From assembly GCA_033002965.1 (NCBI GenBank), contig JAURVB010009066.1, positions 124,001 through 188,000 on the forward strand: a DNA stretch of 64,000 nt. Direction: 5' to 3'. The notes under the pieces were generated by a model. That model did not search any database, was not told the origin of the DNA, and worked only from the letters and a program-made list of their open reading frames with translations. A program made the translations under genes and the position numbers. The stretch comes from Piper betle. Its lineage: Eukaryota; Streptophyta; Magnoliopsida; Piperales; Piperaceae. This document shows, piece by piece, positions 1 through 12,674 of the stretch (position 1 is the stretch's first letter; every line of letters starts with the position of its first letter).

Positions 1-3000
1 TCAAACAAATTGTAGAATGCAATGGTTATTCTACCATTATTATCCAGTTAATTTATGCATTTCTAGAAAGTTATCCTTGGACATCAAATCCAAATATTCT
101 ACCAACTTTACTGCTTAATAATTGCAAAATATTTGACAGGAGCATCTGTAGGAAACTTTTGTATAGCTACGAATCCAATATCATATACCAAAAAAAAGGA
201 AGAGACATGGAAATGGATAACTCGGATGTATATTACCAGCTCCAGTCTCTCTCCTTTAAGATTTCTCAGTCTACCATAGAACAGTAAATGCTCCCTTCCA
301 GTTAACTCGTCCCATAGTAGGCTGCATTATCTAGCATATAAGAGATCTTCTTCTCATAGAGAAAATATTTATTGAAACGCCAACAAGAAAGCAGCTTCAC
401 ATGATGGAGAAGATTGGCGCTATAGGAAGCGTAGTGATGCATGACAAGAAATAGAAGCTTCTAGTTTGGTTAAGTTTTATTTTATTTTGTTTTTATTTGT
501 TTTAGGCCTTCTTCTTATTAGTGATGGTTTATTTTTTATTTTCTTAGTCATGTGATTTTTTATTGTAGTTGTTTATTTATTTAGTGGTTGTTTACTTTAG
601 TGATTGTTTACTTAGTAAATAAATCTATATAAATACATTGTCATAGACCTTGAGTTAGAGAATTATGATGATTGACTAAAAATTTGAGCTTTGAGCTTGA
701 AAATTGGTGGGTACATTTATTATTGGCCGCTGGTGAATATGGACTGCCATGGGTGATGATTTCAACAAGCATATCTATTTCGCTTTGGCTTTTCTCCATA
801 AAGTAACCATAAAATTCTCCCACTTTGCCTTACATGTTCATAGATCATTGCTCAAGGAATCTAATAATTTGAAAAAGCTCGTGTGACTGTGTGTTCAAAT
901 GTGCATGTAGCTAAATTTGAACTTGTTTTTTAGAATGATGTGCCAATTTCTTTTCTTCGATGCCCATCAAAATTTTTATTAGAAAGTGCTCCAAAAGTTG
1001 AAGGTCAATTGAAATGCCGATGAGCCACAAAATTATTTCGGAAAGAACTATAAAATTCCTTACTCCTGCTGTGGGCAGATGCCAACTTTTGTATAAATAT
1101 GACCCATATTGAATCTTATGTCCAGGTCTCCAATAAAAGCAGTGCCCGACGTAGGAGGAAGAAATCCAGTGGCCTTTATTATTAGAGACCCTCCAATCAG
1201 TATAACAATAAATCTTAATCATTTGATGACTGCCAAGACAAGCAAACATACCATATTGATAATCGTTGTCTTTCCTGAACCATTGGGACCTAGTAAGCCA
1301 AAGCATTCTCTTTGAGGCACAGCAAGTGATAAAGCCTTTACTGCAAGCTTTTTTGAAGATCCATCATATTCTTTTCTTAACTTATAGCAGACAAATGGAT
1401 GAAACTTATTCGGTTCCTTCAACATTTCCTTAACTCTGTATTTCTGAAAAGAGCAAAATCAATTATAAGAAGAATCTGCAAAACAAGTCACCTTGGTATA
1501 TTTTCCAATGTAGCTTGAAATAAAACATTTCACATCAGTGGGAAATGAACATTAAGGCAAGATGTAGAAAACACCAAATGGACTAAGTAGTTATTACCTT
1601 TAAAACTAATATATGTTCCATTTCCAATTTGCTTCACATCAAACCCGGTCTACATTATGTCATCAATCGCATGCCCTCTTTTTAACTTATTTGATAGGCA
1701 ACATGAGATCAATGTCGATCGAGAAATATTAAATAAAGTCAATATTTCATTATAAAGCTGGAAATACTGAAATCCAGCTTGCTTCTAGATGGAAGCTGAT
1801 ATTGTTTCATGAAACATAGAAAATTTTAAAGTTATGGACAAGTGTAAAGGACCTAAGAATGGACATCCATAGAGCACACAACCAGCTCTACAGAAAACCA
1901 TCCACTCAAGTATTAAATAAATTAAAGAAGCTATTGTTCACAATTGGAGTACCTCTAAGGCGACTTCTCTATTCTTTCTACTCATGTGCAACAAGGAGCT
2001 ATCCTTCCTGGAAAATCTGATTTGAGTTTGCTTTCTTGTTTTCCAAAAATACTCTAAATACTGTGAAGCACTACTTGTATGAGAAGACACATATTGCTCC
2101 ACAGAATATCCAAGAAAGAGAAGAATCAACCATTCCAAAGTCATCACATTTAGTGTCCCTTGCAAGCCATTTTCTCTTTCATAAAGATTGGACCATCTCA
2201 TTCCAGAGGTTTCTCTGTAGCGTCCATCAAGTGCATGCTGTGAGAGCTCATACAATCCATTATAAAGGGAAAATCCAGGTAAAAGTTCCATAATCAATAA
2301 GCGCCTTCCTACATGGAATATATTTGTTCCGTATAAGTGCCATAGAAGTTTTGGAAATCATGCTTCAGAATTTAAAAGTGTTTTACTTGAGAAGCTCAAA
2401 TCTTCTATATATGGCTTGAAGAAGAAGTTGCCCATAAGTCCTGATCCAAACACATATATATAGCCCATAGCTGCAAAAGAAATATACAAACAAAGGTCAA
2501 CTAAGTTAATTATAAATATAGGTCAAAGTAAAATAAAGAACGGTAACTACCTGTGGCAGTTTTTGTGTCAGAAAATCCAATTGCAGCAAAAAACGCAAAG
2601 GCAATTTGTAAGTTCAAGTAAATTAGATAGAACATCAGCTGGATGACATAACTGTTCCGTTTGAAGACCTCCAAACCTATGAAGGAACAAAGAGTTCAAA
2701 ATATATAAAGAGGGACCACAGTTGAAAATATAATTGCTCAAGGTATCTATTTAACAACTTACCAATGAAAGAACCAAGAAGCACAAACCAGAACATGTAC
2801 ACGCATGATATCACAAGGAAATAACAATAAGAAATCAACCAATATGGACCATCCCCTAGGCCATGAAGCTTCATCATATACCTTAGTTTATGCTGTTTCT
2901 CATAGACTAAGGATGCTAGCATAACCTGCATAAGACCTCAAAGAGAAGAATTTATTGTTAAGCTACTTTTCTGTTCTCATCTGTAATTTTGAGTCATCTT

Positions 3001-5128
3001 CAGAAGGAGATGGCTAAATTCTGAATGCCATATAAAAAATAAAAACATAGATGTAAAGCTAATGATATCTAAACAACAATCTCTTACAGGGAATAACATC
3101 TGAATGACCCATGCATAAAGAAGGGGACCAATGGTTGCCAATTCCAAGGTGATTTTCCTACCACTTCTAGGCATCTCTTTCACAAAATAGAGAGGAATCC
3201 TGATCTTTTTATTTTTGAACTGCCTGAGGAAGGCATTTGAAATCTAAATGGAGGAAACAGACATTAATGAACAATTTAGAAATTTTCCAAATATTTATAT
3301 ATCATTGAGGATGTGTATGAAAATTAAGATACACATAAAATAGCCAACACAACCTACCATACAAAAGCCATTGTTGTCTAACGTTCAAGAAAAGTGTTGG
3401 CCTTGGAAAGGGAAGTGAGAGGTTAATATGATTGGAAAGGGGGACAGTACTATGACGATCACAGTTATGATTGCTAACAACAAAAAACCAAAAAGATCCT
3501 CATATAAAGGGGGACTGTACTACGACGATCACAGTTACAATTGCTAACAACAAACAAGCAAAAAGATTCTCATATAAATTTAACTAATGTGATCACGATC
3601 TTCGTTAATTTGTTGCTCAAAATTAAGTAATCAATAGCTGAACTAAAATTATTCTTGCAGGACAAATAATGGATTGGGGAATTTATCTTGCAAAAAAATG
3701 CATGTTACACCTCACATAGCTTAGACAGAAGGACAGTGACCTGTCACTTACCAAGTTAATACTACGTGGAACTCTAATGAGACGAGGATCTGTAATAGGA
3801 TTCCAATACGTGGAGTTGTACCATATGCAAATATCAAATTTGTTGTTATTTGTAGTCATAAAATCATAAGCTGAAATGAAGAACGATCAGAATTAAGTAT
3901 AATGAATTAATTGTTGACACCAATACCTTATATAAAGAGTCAAACATACCAGCCAAATATTCACGAATTTCTAAGGCAGTGTTTACACCCCAAAACCCAT
4001 TACGCAGTTCAGTGTTGATTACTGAGGAGTTTGCACGCCACGCATACGCACTTTTAACACAATCAATATCTAGCAATTTAATACACAGGAAATGATTCAG
4101 TTTGATGCATGAATGCCCATATATTTCATAAGAAACAAATGTAAAAATAGCTTCACCTTTATGGATGTTGCTGCTTCCAAAAGCTATTGGAGCTTTGACA
4201 TTAAGACTTGTAAGACAATGAGGTTGAAGGAGATACATAGAAGATTTTGACAAGATGGCAGGTTCCACGAAGTTGGTTTTATCAGTTGTGCTTTCTGAAC
4301 CCTATAAGAATAGTCAAAACACAGTTTGAAGCAAGTGAGCACTTAAAATCCATTTCATCGGTCAAAATAAAATGAGAGGAATTGGCCAATAAGGTATTTT
4401 ACCAGATAATGCAGGTAAGAATGACTCAAATCAATTCCAATATCGAGTGGAGCAGATCCATTGCCCTGAACAGCATCTAGGTTTATTCTACTGATTAAAT
4501 CTGCAAGTGTTGAAAAATATGAATGTAATAGCTCTGACTCAATAAGGACCTCCAAAAATTATAACCTATTGTACTTTGTCTTTCAAAATTTTGAAATTCC
4601 TCAGCTTGTCAATATTAAATATCCAAAGCAGCCATAGTTTTAGCTGCATTAAAGCCCTGGCTTCATAGCTAGTTTAGGCTAAACCACATGTCAGGACTTC
4701 ACAAAAAATTAATTCAACAGTGAATCAAAGCTTGTTAAAAGTAGGAAATGATACAACATACTCTCTGCAACCGATCGATTTAGCCCGGTGAACAATGAAG
4801 TGACAGGGCAAGATAATGTGGTCAGGCAAGAGCTATAAGGAAGGCCTTCAAGCGAGTGAGAATCGGTCCTCACAGCCCGAAAATGAGGGTCTGGCACTTG
4901 AAACAGAGCGGGCCATCCATGTGGCCTTGAGACGGCGCAGGCCACCGCTTGCTTGGCAGTTGAATACTCAATTCCACACACATTCTGGCAAGCCCCAGTT
5001 GCATTTTCTTGAACACAATTGCATCCGCACAAGTACTTGGGAGTATCAAGCTGGGAGTTCACCATGGTTTGAATGAGGATTATTAACAAACACAGGAAGG
5101 CCGGGAACAATACGAGGCCGGCATTCAT
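1..5128 (-). CDS. ABCA-type half ABC transporter, copy 1 (3' end beyond window)
   Basis: This is an ABC transporter of the plant ABCA half-size class (ABCA2-12 type: one membrane domain, then one nucleotide-binding domain), probably moving lipid-like substrates across an internal membrane. The exons read in order. First comes a membrane anchor with a Cys-rich lumenal segment (4762-5128, [18 protein letters not shown]). Lumenal exons follow at about 4403-4500 and 4160-4301 and near 3950-4067, then transmembrane exons between 3250 and 2000 (motifs [43 protein letters not shown]). The nucleotide-binding domain lies at 1064-1443, with Walker [10 protein letters not shown] and Q-loop GICPQQ. After a 742-bp intron (322-1063), [18 protein letters not shown] continues to about position 225. 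The signature motif and Walker B would lie left of the window. I chose the start ATG at 5128 because the longer reading to 5152 enters a probable splice acceptor. Every junction I checked keeps frame. The cytosolic leader ([10 protein letters not shown] in copy 2) was not found. Confidence 0.85.
322..1063 (-). other. Long ABCA copy-1 intron inside the nucleotide-binding domain
   Basis: This is a GT-AG intron between CPQ(Q/H)D and LLWDE. The donor is GTAAGG after position 1064 and the acceptor is ATGCAG before 321. The equivalent intron in the neighbouring copy is only 139 bp (8643-8781). The extra roughly 600 bp is T-rich on the + strand (480-620) and has no recognisable gene, so it is probably an old insertion. 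Confidence 0.6.
3436..3579. repeat. 70-bp tandem duplication in an ABCA copy-1 intron
   Basis: Two diverged direct copies lie head to tail with a 70-bp period. Both begin AAAGGGGGAC and contain TACGACGATCACAGTTA or a close variant, then GATTGCTAACAACAAA, and end near CTCATATAAA. The repeat lies between the exon encoding the segment before KEMPRSGRK and the upstream lumenal exon, and it does not touch coding sequence. Confidence 0.75.
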
Positions 5129-5446
5129 TTTGAGATTCCGATTCTGCAACATGAAAATATAAATGAAACGAACAAATCCAAACAGGTAAGCAAATGATCA
5201 ACATATATCTGAAGTAAAAACTCATTTTGATTCTAACTATTCAAACTAAACCCCTATAAACGTTGAGATAAAACATACTCGCTGGAGCAGCTACAATTCG
5301 CAGTTCGATGGAATTCGACATAGCTTGGTAGAGATTATGATGATCCTCTATGTTTTTGAGAGTTTTGTTTCAGGAAAGTGATCTTGAGAAAATTTCAAAA
5401 GTCGACCGTTTATTTCTATAAATATAAATATATATATATATATATA
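5129..5446. other. ABCA copy-1 upstream / leader region and TA repeat
   Basis: On the minus strand a possible leader exon ends at GCGA|GTATGT near 5280. It contains an ATG (5320 region) followed by a short frame, but that frame does not resemble the ABCA leader and does not splice in phase with the next exon. It may be 5' UTR. Positions 5427-5446 are a TA microsatellite that abuts the GC-rich element. Confidence 0.4.
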
Positions 5447-6145
5447 GAAGGGCGCTACCATGCGCCAAAGGCAGGGATCTGGGCCGTCCGATTATAAGGA
5501 CGGCCCATATTAATTAGGATTTTTTTAAAAAAATTTAAATTTAATCTGGGCCGTCCGATTACAAGGACGGCCCAGATCGAGCACCCCCATCCTTCCTCCG
5601 GCGCCGCCGCCGTCGTTGTCGCCCACTCCTTCCTCCGGCGCCGATGACGACAGCGATGATGTCGGCAGGGTTGGGCGGGGCGGTGGGAGGTGGCGGAGGG
5701 AGGCGGCGGAGGAGCGACGGAGGCGGGGCCGAGCGGAGCGGGGCAGCGGGGTGGGGGGGAATGCGGGGCGGTGGGTGTGGGCGGAGCGGGGTGGCGGCGG
5801 GGGCGGGGAGGCGGGGCCGGGGCCGGGGCGAGGCGGGCCGGGCGGATGAGGGGCTGGTGGGCGGAGGGTGAGGGCGAGAGGGGCGGCCTACCCACGCCGC
5901 CCACCTCCCACCCGCTGCCTACCCACGCCGCCCTCCCCTTCTCCTCCGCCCACCTACGCCGCCCTCGCCCCGCCTCGCCCACCCCCTGCCCGGCCGGCCG
6001 CGGCCGGATCCAGGCCGCCGGCGAAGGAGAGGGGGGGTGGAAATTTTTTTATCAAATCTGGGCCGTTCGATCATAATCGAAAGGCCCAGATTATCCTGGC
6101 GCAGGTAAGGGTTTCCTGCCTCTGGCACAGGAAACCTTTACCCAT
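5447..6145. mobile_element. GC-rich non-autonomous hairpin element next to a TA microsatellite
   Basis: This stretch of about 700 bp differs sharply from its surroundings. It is bounded by TA-rich microsatellite sequence on both sides (to 5446 and from about 6145). The left end holds two near-identical perfect-stem hairpins, at 5480-5507 and 5547-5574 (stem TGGGCCGTCC / GGACGGCCCA). The right end has a related hairpin at 6057-6090 (TCTGGGCC...GGCCCAGA) and another at about 6105-6141. The core (5585-6040) is extremely G-rich (then C-rich) and has open frames in several phases but no protein domain; these frames follow from base composition. The architecture suggests a MITE-like element. I cannot assign a superfamily, and no target duplication can be read inside the TA repeat. 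Confidence 0.6.
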
Positions 6146-7408
6146 ATAAATATATATGCTCGCGAGGCGTTCCCGCCATTTCTTGTACAAGACGAGTTGG
6201 GCCTGGCTTTTGGAAAGTGAAAGCCCATCTGGCCCATATATGTCGGTAGGTTTTGTTATTCGTGTTCTCATGCGTGCACATATAGCTTTTATCTAAACTA
6301 GGCAAGATGTAACAACCTATACATTTTAATTTTATTTATAAACTCATTGAATAATTAGTGAATGTAATAACTTAATATCTTATAAATAGATTGTGATTAA
6401 CTTTTTAAAAAATTAAATGAAAAGATAAAATTATAATTATTTGATATTTTTTCAAGAAAATTAAACAAACTCTTATTAATAAATTGATGTTATTATTATT
6501 ATTATTTTTAATAAATTGATGTTAGTGGGATTTAAACTCATAACCCTTTGTTGGTGGTATTTTTATTATATTTTTAAAATATTTTTTATATTTTAATTGA
6601 CTGATTCTCTAATCTCAAAATAGTATCGAGTTCTCTTTTTATTGATAAAAAGTAAATTTTAATAGCATTTACATCATTTCATTGGTGTATTATCTTCTTA
6701 GTAATGTTAAACTTTTGAGTGACTACCAATACCTACATATCCAATTGACATATTGCTAAGATTATTAAAGACCAAAAAGACGGGAAAAAATAGCTCATCT
6801 AATGCATCAGAAAGAAATTAGAGGCGGAAATTAGATCCCTTACATGAAATATCAGATTTTTCTGAATAAAGCATCCGCTTGTGTGAAAAATGAGGCTCGA
6901 CCCATGATCTTTAAACAGGATAAAAAGCTGGGCAGAAGAAGAAACTTAACAAGTATACATATAATTGATTTTCTTCAGATGGTCTTCTTCATGCAGTGGT
7001 AATTTTGAAAAAGATGAAGCTAATGATTGATCAAATGGACACACTAGATTATAAGCTGCAACTTTTCATAAACAAAAGAAGTTTGAACTTCTTAACACAG
7101 AATATATTAATTAACCCGATTCTGACAATCCCAAAGCAATATATCTGATCAAGCTGTCATAGGTTGTATCGTACCGGTGGCCAAGAATAATTAACATTAC
7201 TGTTTCAAACAATATTTCTTGGCTTATATGATGTCTTCCATGACTTGCCGAAAGAGGTCTTGGTCTATGAAGGATGTTGGGCACTTTCAGATGTGACCTC
7301 AAGAGCTTTCTCTTGGATTATTTTATTACGTTATAATACGTTCAAATGTAGAAGGGCTGCTAAAAACCTGGACCCCCTGTTATCCAGCAAGTTCTCATGA
7401 TCAGGCAG
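6146..7408. other. Intergenic / 3' region of ABCA copy 2
   Basis: This is AT-rich sequence between the hairpin element and the stop codon of ABCA copy 2. The first part (6300-6800) is low-complexity AT-rich DNA with short (ATT)n runs near 6490. The part next to the gene is probably 3' UTR. I saw no convincing coding sequence or RNA gene. Confidence 0.5.
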
Positions 7409-10400
7409 CTAATTCTTGCTGTAAATTCCATTTACTATGTCGACAAAAACATCTTCTAATGAAGCCACTGTAAGTCCATATGCAACAATACTGATCACTT
7501 TTCGTAGCTCTTCAATGGAACGGAAGATGTCAGAAACTCGTACTTGATGTTTTGGAAACTGAAACTTCTGTGTTCCAGCAACATTATAGACCATCAGCAC
7601 TTCGTCAGAGAGCTTCCTCACCACATTTTCAACAGCTTTCATGTCTTCCAGATTAGTAGAGATGCTAAGTACGTATGACCCGCAAAATCTTGTTCTTAAC
7701 TGCGCTAAAACTGGTATCGCTTATCAATGTGTAAACGTATAGGTATAGACAAAATGTATGAAAAAAGGTATGAATAAGAAAATAATATGATCAGAACCTC
7801 TCTTGGGCTCCCAATGCACCGCAGATTACCGTCCACAAGAATGCCTACCCTGTCACAAAGGAATTCTGCTTCTTCCATGGAGTGTGCTGCAAATGTAAAG
7901 AGTCAATTTTAACTTGTGACAGTTGAAAATGATTGAATAATGATATGTTTCATTGTAACAGTTTTTTGGCAAGTTTGATCAAGGATCCAAGGATCGGTTT
8001 CATCGTCTTTTATACAGTAAACTAAAATGAATTGGGCTAGTTAAAAGCACTTGTTAAAATAATAGCTCGATTTTCCTTTTCTTGTTTGATAACTTTCCAT
8101 AAATTGTGTCTCGACTCTGGGTCCAATCCTGTTGTTGGTTCATCCATGAAGATAACCTGCACGTATGTAAGTAATGTAAATAAATCATCAGAATATGAAT
8201 GACCAAGCTTCAACTCTTACAATTCTAAAATATTGTATGCAAGTAACCATTCATACTTTTGTGTTTCCTATAAGAGAGATTGCGACGCTTAGCCTTCGCT
8301 TCATACCACCGCTATACTTACCAGCAACTTTGTCAACATTGTGAAGGTTCAAGTTTTTAAGGAGCGTATCAACATCCTGTATGCCACCAACCACACTTAT
8401 CAGAACTTCATATTGAAATGATTTAGATGGTATGCATGTATGTTGTATGTAATTTGTGATTTTTATTGCATTACACATGGTATATAAAGTTCTCCTGATA
8501 TTGCTAATTACCTTCTCATCAGTCAAAAAGAAATGCTTAGATGTATGAGTAGCTTACATGTTGCAACCTTTCACCTTTGAGATTTTTCAGTCTTCCATAG
8601 AACAGCAAATGCTCTCTAGCAGTCAAATCCTCCCATATTAAGCTGTAATGAAATGTAATTATGTCCTGTGATTTGATTGTAAATTGCTTAACACTATCCT
8701 ATGATCCTATCTAATGAAAAATATGTAGTAAATCAATCTATCAGAATCATAAAAATATGTGTGTTGATGGGAATTCAATACTCATGCTGCGGGCAAATTC
8801 CAATTCTAGCATAGGCATGATCCACATAAGCTCTGATATCAAGGCCATCCAGAAATGCAGTTCCTGACGTTGGAGATAGATACCCTGTTATCTGACAGAC
8901 AAGTGTAAATCACTTCAATTCACACAAATCTAGTGGAAAAGAGAAAACATCCTATCTAATACAAACAAATTAAGAAAAGAAGATACATTGATTTGTATAC
9001 TAACCATCTTAATTAAAGTGGTTTTTCCGGAACCATTGGGACCAAGTAAGCCAAAGCATTCACCTTCTGGTACTGCAAGTGAGAGATTTTGAACTGGGTG
9101 CTTCTTACAATGCCCATCTTGGTCCCAATATGACTTGCTTAAATTGTGACAGACAATCCGGTATGCCTTCATTGGTTTCTTCAAAATTTCCTCAACTTTG
9201 TCCCTCTTTAATGCAATAATCGCGAAAAAAGTATTGAGTATCTTCACTAATTGGCATATATACGAGCTCATGCTTCATAGATTTGGTGGATTTTAAAATG
9301 CATTTATGAACCAATCACTTACCTCTTTTGAAACATCAAAGTTCTCCATATCAACACGTACTATGGAGCTCCATTTTTACTTGATCTCCTTTCTATCTGC
9401 TTAGACATCTTCCAAGAGTTCCCTATGCAGAAAAAGAGTATCCAGTCACTCCATTACCGAAAGAAACAACTTGATCCATATAGTATGAAACAACCAACAT
9501 AACAAGCCATTCCATAATCATAATTGTCAGGGTTGCTTTCATGCCATTCCTCTTATCGGCTAGGTTGGACCAAGCCATGCCAGATGTCTCTCGGTAGCGG
9601 CCTTCCAGTGCATACTGAGAAAGTTCGTACAAGCCATTGTACAGAGAAAATCCTGGTATAAGCTCCAACGGCCATAAACAAGCCCCTGACAAGTGATTCA
9701 CACCATCATTTGCTGGAAGAAAAAGTTTCAGTTATTAAAAATATTTTCTTACTTGGAAATTTTGTGTCCTCAATATAAAACTGGAAGAAGAAATTTCCCA
9801 TAAGTCCGGAACCAAACACGTACATGTATCCCACAACTGCACAAAATTTACAGCTTGATGCTAACTTCACCAGATGACAACACCATGATGATACATGAAT
9901 TCTAAATCAGCTATGGCACTAAATTTGCCAGCTAAATTTTTGTTCCAATTGCATCAGCTTCACGAGAAAGCAATATTGTAGCTCCTACTTTTAGTGAAGG
10001 TAATTGATTCAAACAAGGTAGACTTGATGAACCTGTAGCCGTTTTGGCGTTTGAAAACCATGTTGCTGCAAAGAATGCCAGGGCAATTTGGAGGTTGAGG
10101 TATACCAGATAGAACATGAATTGAACCAAAGAGCTATTCCGGTGGAAAAGCTCAAGACCTGAAATTAATGGGGAGTGTTTGTGATGCAACCCATTATGAA
10201 GTAGAAATGATCAATCACGTACCAACTATTGAACCGATGGTTGAAAACCAGAGCATATAGATGAATGAAATGCTCAAGAAGTATCCGTATGAAATTAACC
10301 AATATGGACCATCTCTTAGTCCATGCATTTTCATCATCATCCTCAGATTATGCTGTTTCTCATAAACCAAAGACGCCAAGAAAACCTACTTAAAATCAAT

Positions 10401-12423
10401 GAAAAAAAGTGAATTATTTGTAGTCAAAATCATTGTAAATATTCTCGCAAAAAGAAGTCAATTCCTTTAGCTTAAAAGTGAGAACTAACAATAAAAAGTG
10501 ATGTAAACATATGGAAATGATGCTAAATCAAATGATTCAGTTTCATATATTGACAAGCTGTGGCCTACAAATAGAGGAGAACACAAAATATTTGCTTACT
10601 GGAAGTAGTAGCTGCATAACCCATGCAAACAGAAGAGGCCCAACGGAGGATAAATTGAGCATAATCCTGCGTCCAGTTCTTGGCATTTCTTTGACGAAAT
10701 TAAGTTGAATTTGTAGTTTATCACCCTCTGTAGATCGAAGAAATGCATTTGAGATCTGCACAAACATGACGATCAAATTCTAGAAATGTTTATACAAAGT
10801 ATAAACAAGTCCAATTCTAAAATGTATACCATATTTATAGAGCGTGGTACTCGGAGCACACTAGGTTGGATGGCTAAATTCCTATAGGAGGAGTTATACC
10901 ATATGTTAACATTAAAATTTCTGTAGCTCGAATTGAGGAAGTCATAAGCTGCAGCATCAGAAGAAGGAAAATGCCATAATCTATTAATCGAAATCAGAAA
11001 GGTCCTGCTTGATGAAAAATGAAAAGATACCACAGAAGAATAACTTCAAATATGATACCGGCAAGAATTTCATGGACCTTCTTTTCTATATTCCCAGCCC
11101 TATAACCATCATAAAGCTCAGCATCAATTTTTGATGAACTTTCACGCCATAAATGCATGCTTTGAATGCAATGTATTTCTGTAACAACCAATCAAAATTG
11201 TTAGTTACCAAGTGATTGTAGTTGCAAAACTCATCAAACTAAAACTGAAACAAGTACCCTTTATGGTAGCAGCACCATCGATCATAAAAGGAACAGTCAC
11301 TGAGTTGAAATCCTCACAATAAGGTTGAAGTACATGAAGAGATGCGTGTGACAAGAAATCACTTTCCACAAAGTAAGTAGAAACAGGGCTGCTATATGTA
11401 CCCTGCAATAGTAAGAATAATTGTCAGACCAAAAAGTAATCATTGAGCTTGCAAAATATATAAGAAAAGAATATGATTCATCACAACTGTTAATAGAATC
11501 ATTATAATACAAGATAAGATTGAAAAATGGAACTCGATCCTTTCGTCAGATTCTCTTGGTATGCATCAATATCTATCCTTCCGATCAAATCTGCAACATG
11601 ATCAACAACTAGTCAAATATTGTTCAATTGATATAACACGTGCATGCATAATTCGAAGATATAACGTGATATTTTCTCAGATGGTGTGACATACCATGGG
11701 CCAAGGATATGTTCTGCCCAGTGAAGAGCGAAGTGACGGGGCAAGCACCATTGCTCAAACAGGAGGCGTTGGGCAGGCCTGCAAAATTGTGGGAGGACGT
11801 CTGAACAGCTCGGCTATGGTGGCCTGGCACTTGGAGCATGGCCGGCCATGGTTGTGGGCGGGGAATTGCGCAAGCAGGGGCTTGCTTGGCGGTAGAATAC
11901 TTCCATCCACACGCATATTCATGGCACCTCCCATTTGAATTGGCTTCAACACATTTGCACCCACACTTGTATCTGGGTTGATCTAGCTGTGAGTTTACAA
12001 CCACCTCCAGTAGTACTATTAAGGTGCAAAGCAAGACTGGCAACATCACCAAGCTTACGTTGGTTTTCATGTTTCGCTTCTGCAAATGAATGTATGGATC
12101 ATTCGCAAAATCAAGTAAAGAAAAGATTGAACGTTCTATAGTAGCAAAACAGATCGTTTGCAACCATGCATGCATGCTCGTTCCTACAGAAAAAATAAGC
12201 TCAAAGCCTGCTCAAATTAAGCTCTATAACATTGCAAACAATGCATGAAATATAGAAAGAAATTAAAAATAGATCAAGGCACAAGAATTCCATTTTAAAA
12301 TTATAAATCAACATTACACTATTATTTTATCTACGTGAAATTTATATGTTACTAACCTGAAAAGTCATGTTCTTCCTCAACAATGCGTTCGCTTGAGTTC
12401 GAAACGAACTTGAAGTCATCATC
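7409..12423 (-). CDS. ABCA-type half ABC transporter, copy 2
   Basis: This tandem paralogue of copy 1 has the full domain order visible. Exon 1 (12357-12423) encodes the leader [13 protein letters not shown]. Exon 2 (11695-12079) holds the first membrane helix and the Cys-rich lumenal segment, and lumenal exons follow (11511-11590, about 11260-11402, about 11060-11183). Membrane-domain exons run from about 10950 to 9458. The nucleotide-binding domain has Walker [10 protein letters not shown] (about 9030), GICPQHD spliced to LIWEDL, signature [10 protein letters not shown] (about 8300), Walker [14 protein letters not shown] (about 8140) and the H-loop in LTTHSMEEAE (split by an intron, about 7885). 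The protein ends in the family-typical [16 protein letters not shown] and LEDVFVDI. Two oddities are treated in the findings. The exon 1/exon 2 junction is out of phase by one base, at a run of five T. The linker before the nucleotide-binding domain reads through stops unless a 97-bp intron (9361-9457) is removed. All other junctions I checked fit, so the gene is probably active or only recently damaged. Confidence 0.85.
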
Positions 12424-12674
12424 ACGGAGGGAGAAGACAATCAGCAGCTTCTCTTTTACTCAAAGATATCAATCTATATATATATAAGTGCCAAACTTGG
12501 AATTTCCAATGAATTTAATAAACTATTAGAGAATGCATTGATTTTTAATAACAAAATCATTTACACTCAAGACCCTTAGCTGGAATGTCAAGTAAATTAT
12601 GTAGACAACCGACCAATTAGTTGATTGCTCAAAAGTTGAAAAACATGGCTAGATATGATAAAGGTACGTTTACA
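12424..12674. other. Upstream region of ABCA copy 2
   Basis: This short AT-rich stretch lies upstream of the minus-strand start codon. It contains a small TA repeat (12475-12486, TATATATATATA) about 55 bp above the ATG, which could serve as a TATA element. Positions 12667-12674 are the left target duplication of the adjacent hAT-like element. Confidence 0.4.

Noticed and set aside
5129..5152. Upstream Met as start of ABCA copy 1
   Set aside because: The ATG at 5152 overlaps a likely splice acceptor (GTTGCAG|AATCGG), paralleled by the exon-2 acceptor in copy 2, so 5128 is the safer start.
5616..6128. Several overlapping Gly/Arg/Pro-rich open frames on both strands
   Set aside because: They lie in a G/C-saturated core of a hairpin element, are open in many phases because stop codons are rare in such sequence, and show no domain.
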